Part shown: positions 7,758 through 15,537 of the stretch, piece after piece
Position numbering within the stretch: position 1 is the first letter of the stretch
Layout: the number at the start of each line of letters is the position of its first letter
Assembly: GCF_002899695.1 (NCBI RefSeq)
Contig: NZ_PPEL01000021.1
Span: 1-34,196, forward strand
DNA length: 34,196 nt
Direction: 5' to 3'
Source of the DNA: Rubneribacter badeniensis
GTDB lineage: Bacteria > Actinomycetota > Coriobacteriia > Coriobacteriales > Eggerthellaceae
Program-made: the position numbers and the translations under genes
The notes under the pieces: model-generated
The model's input: the letters and a program-made list of their open reading frames with translations, nothing else
Database searches by the model: none
What the model was told of the DNA's origin: nothing

Positions 7758-9322
7758 GCGTCCTCCCCATCGCGCAGCCGGAACGCCAGCGCCTCGCAAA
7801 GGTGCCGCCGCCCCACAGCGCGCGCCTCCTCCATGTCGGCCACCGTGCGCGCCACCGCCAGCGTGCGCATGATGGCGCGCCCGCTCATGCGGTTGCCGCG
7901 CGCCACGTCCTCGTAGAACGCCTCGTCGTCTGCCGAGAGGCGGCACGAGCGCACAAGAGCCGCCGCGCCCGCGCCGCCCGCAGACGCGCCCGCAGTCTCC
8001 CTGCGCGCGCCGGCATCACCCGCCTCCGCATCTCCGGCGTCCGACGCGCCCCATTCGTCCGCGTCCACGGCGCGCCGCCACGAGGCGTACTCGCGCGCCC
8101 GCAGCACGCCTTCCCGCAACGCCGCCGACGAGGTGCCGCCTCCCGTGCCCAGCACCTCTCCCGGCGGGATGCGCCGCACGTCGATGCGCACGTCGATGCG
8201 GTCCATGAGCGGGCCGCCCACGCGGGCCTGATAGCTCCTCATCTGCGGGATGGTGCACGAGCATGCACGCTCGGGATCGCCGAAATAGCCGCACGGACAC
8301 GGGTTCGCAGCCGCTACCAGCGTGAAGCACGCCGGGAACACCACGTTGCCGTCGGCCCGCGTGATCACGACCCTCCCCGACTCCAAAGGCTGGCGCATGC
8401 TCTGCAGCACCGAAGGGCGGAACTCGGGCAGTTCGTCCAAGAACAGCACGCCGTTGTGCGCCATCGATATCTCGCCCGGCCGCAAAGGCGACCCTCCTCC
8501 GATGAGCCCCGCCGCGCTGGCCGTGTGGTGCGGGCTGCGGAACGGTCGCACGCCCGCCAGCGCGGGCGCCGGGTCCTCCCCCGCGACCGAGTGGACGAGC
8601 GCCGTCTGCAGCGCCTCGTCCTCCGACAGCGGGGGCAGGATGGAGGGCAGCCGCGAAGCGAGCATGGTCTTGCCCGATCCCGGCGGGCCCACCATGATCA
8701 CGCCGTGCCCACCCGCAGCTGCGATCTGCAGCGCCCGCTTGGCCATCTCGTGCCCCGCGATGTCGCGGAAATCGGCCAAAGCCGGGGCCGGAGCAGGAGT
8801 GGCGGTGGACGCCGGGGGGAACTCCCCGCGACGAAACTCCGAGAGCGAACGTATGGAGAGCCGTTTCACGCCCTCGACACGCACAAGCCCGTCCGGCGCC
8901 TCGGCGCACAGAAGGTCGCAACCGATATCGCGCGCGCAGAGCGCGTAAGCCAAAAGGCCCGCCACCGGCCGCACCTCCCCTTCGAGAGACAGCTCCCCTG
9001 CCAGAAGGCGCCCCTGCGCGAAGCGCGGATCCACCTGTCCCGTGGCCATGAGGATGCCCACCGCGATGGGCAGGTCGAACCCCGAGCCCGTCTTGCGCAG
9101 CGCCCCCGGGGCGAGGTTCACCACCACCTTGCGCGAGGGCACGACGAAACCGCACGCCCTCAGCGCCGACCTCACGCGCTCGCGCGACTCCTGCACCGAA
9201 GCGTCGGCCATGCCGACGACGGAGAACCCCGGCACCCCCGGACCCACCGCCACCTCCACGTCCACCGGCACGGCCTCCACCCCGCGCAGCGTGGCGGCGC
9301 GCACCCTGCACCGGCCCTCCAT
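7754..9322 (-). CDS. comM: YifB/ComM-family Mg-chelatase-like AAA+ ATPase
   Basis: 522 residues, normal for the family. The N-terminal Lon-like fold domain has VEVAVGPGVPGFSVVGMAD and VRSALRACGF; the central AAA+ domain has Walker A GPPGSGKTML and Walker B GVLFLDELPEF; a four-Cys zinc-like segment follows (NPCPCGYFGDPERACSC). The C-terminal domain has SGRAIMRTLAVARTVADM. ComM is a branch-migration helicase that helps integrate transforming DNA in Gram-negative bacteria; the function here is inferred from the family. A low-complexity Asp/Gly/Ala linker near residues 415-445 looks lineage-specific. It starts one base after the yraN stop and overlaps dprA by four bases, so the three genes are coupled. 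Confidence 0.93.
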   Translation of the reverse strand: MEGRCRVRAATLRGVEAVPVDVEVAVGPGVPGFSVVGMADASVQESRERVRSALRACGFVVPSRKVVVNLAPGALRKTGSGFDLPIAVGILMATGQVDPRFAQGRLLAGELSLEGEVRPVAGLLAYALCARDIGCDLLCAEAPDGLVRVEGVKRLSIRSLSEFRRGEFPPASTATPAPAPALADFRDIAGHEMAKRALQIAAAGGHGVIMVGPPGSGKTMLASRLPSILPPLSEDEALQTALVHSVAGEDPAPALAGVRPFRSPHHTASAAGLIGGGSPLRPGEISMAHNGVLFLDELPEFRPSVLQSMRQPLESGRVVITRADGNVVFPACFTLVAAANPCPCGYFGDPERACSCTIPQMRSYQARVGGPLMDRIDVRIDVRRIPPGEVLGTGGGTSSAALREGVLRAREYASWRRAVDADEWGASDAGDAEAGDAGARRETAGASAGGAGAAALVRSCRLSADDEAFYEDVARGNRMSGRAIMRTLAVARTVADMEEARAVGRRHLCEALAFRLRDGEDA

Positions 9323-9323
9323 G

Positions 9324-9791
9324 TCAGGCCGCGCAGAACGCGTTGATGTGGTGGCGTATCATGGCGCGGTCCTCCGCCACCGCCACGATCCCGATGATGT
9401 CGAAGCGCACCGGCACGTCCACCACGTCGTAGTCTGCAAGGAAGCACGCCGCTATGCGCTCGTAGCGCTTGCGCTTCTCGGCGTCCACCGCCTCCGACGG
9501 CAGCCCGCGTTCGCAATTCGAACGCGTTTTGACCTCGACGAACACGATCGAACCGTCGCCGTCTCGCGCGACGATGTCCGCCTCCCCCGCCGCGCACTCC
9601 CAGTTGCGCTCCACGATGTCGTAGCCCCGCCGCTCGAGGAACCGCGCAGCCGCCTCCTCGCCGCGGCGGCCGAGCTCGGCCCGCCAAGCGGCTTCCGAAG
9701 CCTCCCTCGCCCCGTCGTCCTCTCCCGTCCATTCCTCCCTCGGCACCGCCGTCCGATCCTCGAACGCCCTCGCCTCAGCACTTCGTCCCAT
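9324..9791 (-). CDS. YraN family (UPF0102) nuclease-like protein
   Basis: 155 residues from ATG 9789-9791, which has an AAGGGGCGG ribosome site; the much longer in-frame reading upstream is low-complexity and unsupported. The core has GRRGEEAAARFLERRGYDIVERNW, GEADIVARD and FVEVKTRS, the restriction-endonuclease-like D...E-x-K arrangement of UPF0102, followed by AVDAEKRKRYERIAACFL. Its exact function is not settled; it is often found beside rnhB, comM and dprA, as here. The first ~35 residues are an added charged segment not usual in the family. It is the first gene of the yraN-comM-dprA unit and follows a 658-base gap from rnhB. Confidence 0.9.
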   Translation of the reverse strand: MGRSAEARAFEDRTAVPREEWTGEDDGAREASEAAWRAELGRRGEEAAARFLERRGYDIVERNWECAAGEADIVARDGDGSIVFVEVKTRSNCERGLPSEAVDAEKRKRYERIAACFLADYDVVDVPVRFDIIGIVAVAEDRAMIRHHINAFCAA

Positions 9792-10449
9792 GGCAACCGC
9801 CCCTTTCGTCTCCGGCTTCCATGGTACCGGCGCCATCCAGCGGATCCATGGCGTGCGTCCAGCGGATCCGCGCCTCGATCCGACGCGGATCCCCTGCGGC
9901 GCACGCGCACCTCCCCCGCAACCCCGACGCGCTTTCCCCGCATTCCCGACGCGAATCCGACGCGAACCCGACGCGGAAAGAAGCGCCGGGTCACCTTGCT
10001 CGCGCAAGGCACAACGCGAATGCCTCGCGCAAAGCGCGAGCGGGTCGAAAGGGCAGAGAGGATTCGGGGACGGCGAAAACAAAGCGCGAAGGAAACGGGG
10101 AGACGAGAAGAGAACGCCAGCCACTCCCCCCCCCATGCACGCCCTTTATCCCCTATTCACGTCTAAGGGAAAAGGGACGCGGCCGCTGCGCGAGAAATGG
10201 CAGAAAGAATATATGGGGGGGGGGACGGAAAGGGAGGTGGAAAGAAACGGGAGCCCGCGCCGCCTTCGGAGGCGCGCGCGAACCCCTCTCGGAAGCACCG
10301 CCATGGCAGGGCTCGGCAAACGCTCTGCCGATCGCTTCGAAGGAGCCTTCCCAGAATCCTCCCCGAAGGAACCGAGGGAGCTTCCGGCAGAAAAACCCTC
10401 GGAGCGCCGCGCCCGAAAAGCGCCCGCAACTCCCCTGGCAGGAAGGGCC
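9792..10449. other. 658-base gene-free interval between rnhB and yraN
   Basis: No reading frame here resembles a protein. The interval holds the phased repeats, a nine-C run at 10126-10134 and a ten-G run at 10215-10224 beside an AT-rich patch (AGAATATAT), plus a GC-rich imperfect hairpin near 10250-10275 that, read in the minus direction after rnhB, is followed by a pyrimidine-rich TTTCTTT stretch and might end the rnhB transcript. A 7-bp inverted repeat CCGAGGG/CCCTCGG sits at 10372-10378 and 10396-10402. No clear promoter for yraN was recognised. Confidence 0.5.
9836..9978. repeat. Degenerate 11/22-bp phased repeats upstream of yraN
   Basis: The 12-mer TCCAGCGGATCC occurs at 9836-9847 and again at 9858-9869 (22-bp period), and a related GCGGATCC at 9885-9892. 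The 8-mer CCGACGCG occurs at 9880, 9924, 9946, 9957 and 9968; the last three form tandem 11-bp units (CCGACGCGAAT, CCGACGCGAAC, CCGACGCGGAA). An 11-bp period is close to one helical turn. The array lies 45-190 bases upstream of yraN. Confidence 0.65.
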
Positions 10450-11238
10450 TCAGAACAACGTCGGCTGGGAGACCGCGGTGCAAAACGACGCCCGATGGAT
10501 GGGCGTGAGGCCGTAGCGCCTGATGGCCTCGATATGCGCCGGGCTCGCGTAGCCCTTGCACGATTCGAAGCCGTACTCGGGGTACTCCTCGGCGTAGCGG
10601 CACATGAGCGTGTCCCGCTCAACCTTCGCCACGATGGAGGCGGCGGCGATGGAGGCGCAGCGCCCATCGCCCTTGACGACGTTCACCTCGCGCTCGTCGA
10701 AACGCAGAGGGTTCCCGTCGAGCAAGACCACGTCGACGGGAACCCCCGCCGCCTCCACGCGGGCCACCGCGCGCCGAAACGCCGTCGCAAGCGAGGCCGT
10801 CATGCCATGCTCGTCGATCTCGCGCGCCTCGACGTACTCCACGGCCCACGCCCGAGCCGTCTTTCTCACCTGCACGGCGACGCGCTCGCGCTCGGCGGGC
10901 TTAAGCCGCTTCGAGTCGTCGAGGCCGGCGATCTTCGGCTCGTCGGGCAGGACGACCGCCCCCACCGCGAGCGGCCCCGCCAAAGGGCCGCGCCCCACCT
11001 CGTCGAGCCCCACGACCACGCCTCCTCCGCGCGCCGCGGCCAGCTCGCGCTCGAAAGCGTAGAGCCCCTCGAGGCGCGCCCGTTCGGCGGCCTCGGCCTC
11101 GATGCGGCGGCGCGCCGCCTCCACCGCGTCGCGCACGCCCTTGCGCGAGTCGGCCACAAGCGCGCGCTCGAGCACCGCGAACTCTCTCTCGTCTGCCTCT
11201 CGCAGACGCCGCTTGACGTCGGCCACCGTCAGTCCCAT
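10450..11238 (-). CDS. rnhB: Ribonuclease HII
   Basis: 262 residues from ATG 11236-11238, chosen for its AGGGGGCGAGG ribosome site; an upstream ATG at 11280 lacks one and lies before the likely transcription start. The catalytic domain starts near residue 74 with VVGLDEVGRGPLAGP (DEG motif), then GLDDSKRLKP, VVLLDGNPLR and SIAAASIVAKVERD, and ends with HRASF. It removes ribonucleotides from DNA and RNA in hybrids. The N-terminal ~70 residues are a charged helical extension, as in Bacillus RnhB. It follows rplS, the conserved arrangement, but a strong rplS terminator lies between them, so a separate promoter is likely. Confidence 0.95.
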   Translation of the reverse strand: MGLTVADVKRRLREADEREFAVLERALVADSRKGVRDAVEAARRRIEAEAAERARLEGLYAFERELAAARGGGVVVGLDEVGRGPLAGPLAVGAVVLPDEPKIAGLDDSKRLKPAERERVAVQVRKTARAWAVEYVEAREIDEHGMTASLATAFRRAVARVEAAGVPVDVVLLDGNPLRFDEREVNVVKGDGRCASIAAASIVAKVERDTLMCRYAEEYPEYGFESCKGYASPAHIEAIRRYGLTPIHRASFCTAVSQPTLF

Positions 11239-11278
11239 GCCTCGCCCCCTGCTTTCGATCCGTTCCTTTCCAGCGCCC

Positions 11279-11309
11279 ATGATAGCAGATCACGGCCAGG
11301 CAGCGGCAA
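11279..11309 (-). promoter_or_regulatory. Candidate promoter of rnhB
   Basis: On the minus strand, TTGCCG (11304-11309) and TATCAT (11279-11284) are 19 bases apart, giving a start near 11272, about 34 bases before the chosen rnhB ATG. It sits between the rplS terminator and rnhB. The spacing is longer than ideal. Confidence 0.4.
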
Positions 11310-11320
11310 GCGCGCCTCGA

Positions 11321-11358
11321 CAACGAAAAGGCCCCGCGCCCGAAGGGACGCGGGGCCT
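11321..11358 (-). terminator. Rho-independent terminator of rplS
   Basis: A 10-bp perfect stem AGGCCCCGCG (11349-11358 read on minus) with CGCGGGGCCT (11329-11338 on minus) encloses a further short CCC/GGG stem with a TTC loop, followed on the minus strand by TTTTCGTTG. It begins 25 bases after the rplS stop. Confidence 0.9.
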
Positions 11359-11382
11359 CGATGCCCGTCTGGGAAAAACGGC

Positions 11383-11730
11383 CTAGCGGTAGGCCTTCTC
11401 CTTGATCTTGGCGGCCTTGCCCACCTTGTCGCGGAGGTAGTAGAGCTTCGCGCGGCGCACGTCGCCACGGCGCACGACCTCGATCTTCTCGATCTTCGGG
11501 GAATGCACGGGAAACGTGCGCTCCACACCGATGGAGAAGCTGATCTTGCGGACGGTGAACGTCTCGCGGCTCGAAGCGCCCTGACGACGGATGACGTCGC
11601 CCTGGAACACCTGGATACGCTCGCGGTTGCCCTCGGTGATGCGATAGTGAACCTTGACGTTGTCGCCCACGTTGAACTCGGGGATGTCCTGCTTGATCTG
11701 CTGCTGCTCGATGGCGCGAATGATATCCAT
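11383..11730 (-). CDS. rplS: 50S ribosomal protein L19
   Basis: 115 residues, the standard length. It has [57 protein letters not shown] and [21 protein letters not shown], all diagnostic of bL19, which sits at the subunit interface of the ribosome. ATG 11728-11730 has an AAGGA ribosome site. It has its own promoter and a strong terminator, so it forms a single-gene unit at the head of the rnhB-yraN-comM-dprA block. Confidence 0.98.
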   Translation of the reverse strand: MDIIRAIEQQQIKQDIPEFNVGDNVKVHYRITEGNRERIQVFQGDVIRRQGASSRETFTVRKISFSIGVERTFPVHSPKIEKIEVVRRGDVRRAKLYYLRDKVGKAAKIKEKAYR

Positions 11731-11797
11731 GATCCGTTCCTTCTTATATGTTCAGTGTGACCCTGTGCGGCGTTGTCTCATAAAGACACGATTGGAC

Positions 11798-11826
11798 AGT
11801 ATAACGCCTGTCCGCGCGCGCCGCAA
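11798..11826 (-). promoter_or_regulatory. Promoter of rplS
   Basis: On the minus strand TTGCGG (11821-11826) is followed after exactly 17 bases by TATACT (11798-11803), a good -10. Transcription would start near 11791, leaving a leader of about 60 bases containing a small TGTCT/AGACA hairpin (11775-11790). The remainder of the 309-base gap to azlD (12039) shows only a 7-bp hairpin CGCCCTT/AAGGGCG at 11997-12016, without a T-run, which may end azlCD. Confidence 0.7.
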
Positions 11827-12039
11827 GGGAGAATCGGCAACCTTTCCGTCATTTTCACAGACAGCCCCGTCCGATCTCGCCCACCCGAGCCGCACGGCGG
11901 CGCACAGCAGCCCAGACGGCCGCACGCGCATACCGAAGGGTGCGTGCAATCCGCCCGCCGACCACCGCGCGAGCGCCCCCTCCGAGCATCGCGCGGCGCC
12001 CTTCGCCGCAAGGGCGCACGGCCCCGCTTCTTCTCCGTC

Positions 12040-12372
12040 CTACACGAGCGAGAGCAGCGCGTAGGCGGCCACGCCCGAGACGGCGCACCACAGAAGCGAC
12101 CTCGTCCTCCACGCCACGAGCGCCACCACCCCGGCCGCGACGAGCGGCGCGGCGGCCGGCCACGGACCGGCGTCGAACATGCCCGGGAAGAACAGGTCGT
12201 TCGCCACGAGCGCGGCGAACGCGGCGGGAGGGATGAACCCGAGCGCGCGCTCGACGCCCTCCGGCAGGTTCTTGCCCTTGAGCGCGAACAGGGGGATCAC
12301 GCGGCACGCGAGCATCGTGGCCCCGCAGCACACGAGCACGACGAAAAAGCCGTCCCAGCCCATCGAGCCCAT
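12040..12372 (-). CDS. azlD: AzlD-family branched-chain amino acid exporter subunit
   Basis: 110 residues from ATG 12370-12372, whose A is shared with the azlC stop (TGATG). It has the AzlD pattern of four short hydrophobic helices with CRVIPLFALKGKNLPEGVER and FIPPAAFAALVANDLFF. It is the small partner of AzlC; together they export branched-chain amino acids or related compounds through the inner membrane in characterised systems (Bacillus AzlCD, Corynebacterium BrnFE). Another in-frame ATG three codons later is possible. The actual substrate cannot be read from the sequence. Confidence 0.92.
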   Translation of the reverse strand: MGSMGWDGFFVVLVCCGATMLACRVIPLFALKGKNLPEGVERALGFIPPAAFAALVANDLFFPGMFDAGPWPAAAPLVAAGVVALVAWRTRSLLWCAVSGVAAYALLSLV

Positions 12373-13058
12373 CAGCCCCTCCTTCCCGCCCAGCTGAACG
12401 CGAGCGCCGCCGCCACCCCGGCGAGCGCGCCCACGAGGATGGCCGGCCCCGACAGGCCCGCCGCCTTGCAAGCGATCACGCCGAGCGCGGCCGTCGCGGC
12501 CGCCACCAGGTTGGCCGCAGAGGGTTTCTGCGTCACGAGCAGGCAGATGAAGATGGAGGTCATGGCGAACGACGCGATGGCCAAGGGCACGCCCACGGCG
12601 TTGCCCACCAGCACGCCCGCGACGTTCGACAGCGCCCAGGAGCTCTGCGACAGCAGGTTCACCGCCGTGGCGCGCCCGACCGACCACCCGCCTTCGGAGA
12701 ACTTCGCCACGTTCACGCCGTAGCTCTCGTCGGTCACCGTGGCCGCGAACAGAAACGCCAGGCGCTTGCGCACGCCCCTGCACGCCGGCGCGAAGGCGGC
12801 CGAGTACAGCATCTGGCGCGTGTTCACCAACGACACGCTCGCGATGATGGAGGCCAGAGGGGCCCCAGCGAGCCACATGTTCGGGATCATGAACTGGCCC
12901 GCGCCCGAGTAGAACAGCGCCGAGAGCAGAAACGCCTGCAAAGCGTCAAGGCCGATGGAGGCCGACAGGATGCCGCAGGGCACGCCGATGGCGACGTAGC
13001 CCAGCATGATGGGCAGCGCCGCCTTGAGCGATTGCCTGATGCGATCCCCTGAAACCAT
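12372..13058 (-). CDS. azlC: AzlC-family branched-chain amino acid exporter subunit
   Basis: 228 residues from ATG 13056-13058. Family features are RQSLKAALPIMLGYVAIGVPCGIL, FYSGAGQFM, LVNTRQMLYSAA and FLFAATVTDESYGV, with about seven membrane helices. It forms a transporter with the coupled azlD. A consensus TATAAT ends nine bases before the ATG, so the mRNA leader would be only one to three bases; the GGGAAGC near the start may therefore be mostly outside the transcript. Divergently transcribed from the CLC-family gene across a 116-base gap. Confidence 0.93.
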   Translation of the reverse strand: MVSGDRIRQSLKAALPIMLGYVAIGVPCGILSASIGLDALQAFLLSALFYSGAGQFMIPNMWLAGAPLASIIASVSLVNTRQMLYSAAFAPACRGVRKRLAFLFAATVTDESYGVNVAKFSEGGWSVGRATAVNLLSQSSWALSNVAGVLVGNAVGVPLAIASFAMTSIFICLLVTQKPSAANLVAAATAALGVIACKAAGLSGPAILVGALAGVAAALAFSWAGRRG

Positions 13059-13067
13059 AGCTTCCCG

Positions 13068-13095
13068 ATTATACAAGTTTTGTGCGCATGCGCAA
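13068..13095 (-). promoter_or_regulatory. Promoter of azlCD, nearly leaderless
   Basis: On the minus strand TTGCGC (13090-13095) and a perfect TATAAT (13068-13073) are separated by 16 bases. The predicted start, near 13060-13062, is within about three bases of the azlC ATG. Confidence 0.65.
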
Positions 13096-13174
13096 CGTCC
13101 TCCCGGCACTTGTCTGGCGCGCGGGGACGCGAGGGCGTAGACTGCTTCGGCAAGGATCGAGGACAGGAGGCGCC

Positions 13175-14464
13175 ATGCGACGGGAAGAGGGCGGGACAGA
13201 ACACGGAGAACCCGCGGCGCAAGCATCCGAGGGCGAAGCGGCCGCCAGCGCGCATAGAGAGCCCGACTGCCGGCACGGCGCGAAAGGATCGCGCCTCGGC
13301 GCGGCGCGGGCGTGCGCGCTCGGAGCGCTCGCGCTGTCGCTCGGCGCGGGCGCAGGGTTTTCCATCTGGGCGCTCCTGAGCGCGGCGTACCTGCTCTGCG
13401 ACCTCGTATGGGACGGCGTCGGAGGCGCGCTCGGCCTGCCGGCGTTCCCGCTTCTCGCCTGCACGCTGGGAGGCGCGCTCATCGGGCTGTGGAACGCCCG
13501 GTTCGACAGCGCGCCGAAACCGCTCGACGAGGTGATGGCCGAAGTGCGCGCGAAGGGCGGCTACTCGGTCGGGCGCGTCGTTCCTGCCTCGGTGTCGTTT
13601 CTGCTGCCCATCGCGTTCGGCGGCTCGGTGGGGCCGGAGGCGGGGCTCACGGGCCTCGTCGCCTCGGCGTGCACGCAGGTGGGCGCGGCGCTTCGTCGGG
13701 CGGGCGGTCTGGACGGGCCGTTCACGCGCGCGCAGAAGGTCCCCCTCTACGCGCTCGGCGTCCTCGGCGGAGCGGCCGGAGCCGCCGCGTTCTCCGCGCT
13801 CTTCGGCGGCGGCCTTCCCCTGCCCCGCTTCGGCGCCGCCCCGCTCACCTGGGAGGCGGCCGCTTGGACGGTGCCGCTTGTCGCGGCGGGGTGGGCGCTC
13901 GCCGCGCTCTACGCCCTCGCCACCCTCCTCGCCCGGCGCCTCTCCCGCGCGCTCGAAGGGCATCCCGTGCTCAAGCCGACGCTGTGCGGCCTCGCGCTCG
14001 GAGCGACCGCCCTCGCGCTGCCCTACGTCCTGTTCCCGGGAACCGCCCAAGCCGCCGACCTGGCCGGGCAGTGGGCGAACATGCCGGCCGCCGTCCTTGT
14101 GGCGACAGGGGTCGCCAAGACGGCGTTCGTGGCGCTGTGCCTCAACCTCGGATGGAGCGGAGGCCCCTTCTTCCCGCTCATCTTCTGTGGCGTGAGCACG
14201 GGGTTCGGCATCGCCGCGGCCACCGGCGCGGACGCGATGCTCTGCACGGCCGTGGTGTCGACCGCGCTCATCGCCGGCTTCACCCGCAAACCTGCGATGG
14301 CGCTCCTCGTCATGCTTCTGTGCTTTCCCGTGCGAAGCCTTCCCTTCATGGCGCCGGCGGCGCTCGCAGGAGCGCTTCTGCCCGTGCCAGGGGCGGGGCA
14401 ACGGGCTGCCGAGCGAAACGGCCGCGGGCGCTTCCGCGCTAGCGGTGCGGGGCCGAAGGGATGA
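13175..14464 (+). CDS. CLC-family chloride channel/antiporter-like protein
   Basis: 429 residues from ATG 13175, preceded by an ideal GGACAGGAGG ribosome site; an earlier in-frame start has none. About ten hydrophobic helices. The stretch FGGSVGPEAGLTG (residues 148-160) corresponds to the CLC GxxGPE region, with Glu155 as candidate gating glutamate, and GWSGGPFFPLIFCG (326-339) corresponds to the GxFxP motif that lines the anion path. The canonical GSGIP motif near the start is not apparent, so it belongs to a divergent branch; whether it moves chloride, fluoride or another anion is open. The first 45 residues are polar and probably cytosolic. The basic C-terminal tail (NGRGRFRASGAGPKG) is encoded where the gene overlaps the end of dgt by 26 bases on the other strand. 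Confidence 0.85.
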   Translation: MRREEGGTEHGEPAAQASEGEAAASAHREPDCRHGAKGSRLGAARACALGALALSLGAGAGFSIWALLSAAYLLCDLVWDGVGGALGLPAFPLLACTLGGALIGLWNARFDSAPKPLDEVMAEVRAKGGYSVGRVVPASVSFLLPIAFGGSVGPEAGLTGLVASACTQVGAALRRAGGLDGPFTRAQKVPLYALGVLGGAAGAAAFSALFGGGLPLPRFGAAPLTWEAAAWTVPLVAAGWALAALYALATLLARRLSRALEGHPVLKPTLCGLALGATALALPYVLFPGTAQAADLAGQWANMPAAVLVATGVAKTAFVALCLNLGWSGGPFFPLIFCGVSTGFGIAAATGADAMLCTAVVSTALIAGFTRKPAMALLVMLLCFPVRSLPFMAPAALAGALLPVPGAGQRAAERNGRGRFRASGAGPKG

Positions 14465-15482
14465 ACAGCCGCTGGTAGAGGTTCTTGGCGTAGCGGTCGG
14501 TCATGCCGGCGACGAAGTCGGTGACGGCGCGCAGATCGTCTCCTTCCGAGATGTCCCGGTACTCGGCGGGAACCTCGTCCACATGCGCCACGTAGTGGTC
14601 GAACAGATCGCCGATGAGGTGCGTCGCCTTCGCCACCTCGGCCATCACCGCGTCGCAGGTGTAGACGCGCTCGAACAGAAACGCCCGCAGCTCCATCATG
14701 GCGTCCCACACGTCCGCGCTCATGCGGATGTCGTCGCAGGAAGCCGACGTCTCCACCATGTCGAGCACCAGCGTCTCGATGCGCGACGAGTGGTCGGGGC
14801 CGAGCACGGCGTGGGTGGAGGCGGGCAGGTCGGCCTCGGAGAGGATGCCCGCGCGGATGGCGTCGTCGATGTCGTGGTTCACGTACGCGATGCGGTCGGC
14901 CACGGCCACGATGCGCCCTTCCAGCGTCTCGGCGCGCAGATCGCCCGTGTGGTTCACGATGCCGTCGCGCACCTCGGGCGTGAGGTTGAGGCCCCGTCCC
15001 CCGTTCTCGATGCGCTCCACCACGCGCAGGCTCTGCTCGTTGTGGCGGTAGAGCGCCTCGGCCTCGGGGCTGGCCGGATCGACGCCCTTGTGGCGCGCGA
15101 GGCAGCCGGCCAGCGCGCTCTCGCCCGTGTGGCCGAACGGGGTGTGGCCCAAGTCGTGCCCGAGCGAGATGGCCTCGGTCAGATCCTCGTTGAGGCCGAG
15201 CGCCCGCGCGATGGTGCGCGCGATCTGCGCCACCTCGAGCGTGTGCGTGAGGCGCGTGCGGAAGTGGTCGCCCTCGGCCGCCAAAAACACCTGCGTCTTG
15301 TGCGACAGGCGGCGAAACGACTTCGTGTGCAGGATCTTGTCGCGGTCGCGCTGGTAGTCGGTGCGCAGGCGGTCGGGCTCGGTCGAGCGGTCGCGGCCCT
15401 CGCCCTCGTCGGGAAACGAGGCGTCCTCGGAGAGGGCCTCGTGCTCGCGGCGCTCTTGGTCTTCGCGGAAGATGACGCGCAT
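14439..15482 (-). CDS. dgt: dGTPase-like HD-domain triphosphohydrolase
   Basis: 347 residues from ATG 15480-15482 with an AAAGGAGC ribosome site; an ATG 12 codons upstream is less well placed. The N-terminus has the family pattern YQRDRDKILHTKSFRRLSHKTQVF, followed by HD-domain motifs RLTHTLEVAQIAR, GHDLGHTPFGHTGE and RHNEQSLRVVER, and VADRIAYVNHDIDDA. Such enzymes hydrolyse dNTPs to deoxynucleosides and triphosphate with a divalent metal; substrate preference in this short, monomer-like class is often broader than dGTP. It follows mtnA by 55 bases and is probably cotranscribed. Its 3' end overlaps the convergent CLC gene. Confidence 0.93.
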   Translation of the reverse strand: MRVIFREDQERREHEALSEDASFPDEGEGRDRSTEPDRLRTDYQRDRDKILHTKSFRRLSHKTQVFLAAEGDHFRTRLTHTLEVAQIARTIARALGLNEDLTEAISLGHDLGHTPFGHTGESALAGCLARHKGVDPASPEAEALYRHNEQSLRVVERIENGGRGLNLTPEVRDGIVNHTGDLRAETLEGRIVAVADRIAYVNHDIDDAIRAGILSEADLPASTHAVLGPDHSSRIETLVLDMVETSASCDDIRMSADVWDAMMELRAFLFERVYTCDAVMAEVAKATHLIGDLFDHYVAHVDEVPAEYRDISEGDDLRAVTDFVAGMTDRYAKNLYQRLFIPSAPHR

Positions 15483-15537
15483 GGTCTGCTCCTTTGCGGC
15501 GCTTCGGTTCAGCGCCATTGTAACAGAGGAAGGCCCC

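Noticed and set aside
7349-9346. A 665-codon plus-strand frame across dprA and comM
   Set aside because: Both minus-strand genes are intact and well conserved; this frame is Arg/Pro-rich shadow sequence.
9792-10136. An in-frame 115-codon N-terminal extension of yraN
   Set aside because: It is low-complexity, contains the repeats, and the internal ATG at 9791 has a ribosome site and the right length.
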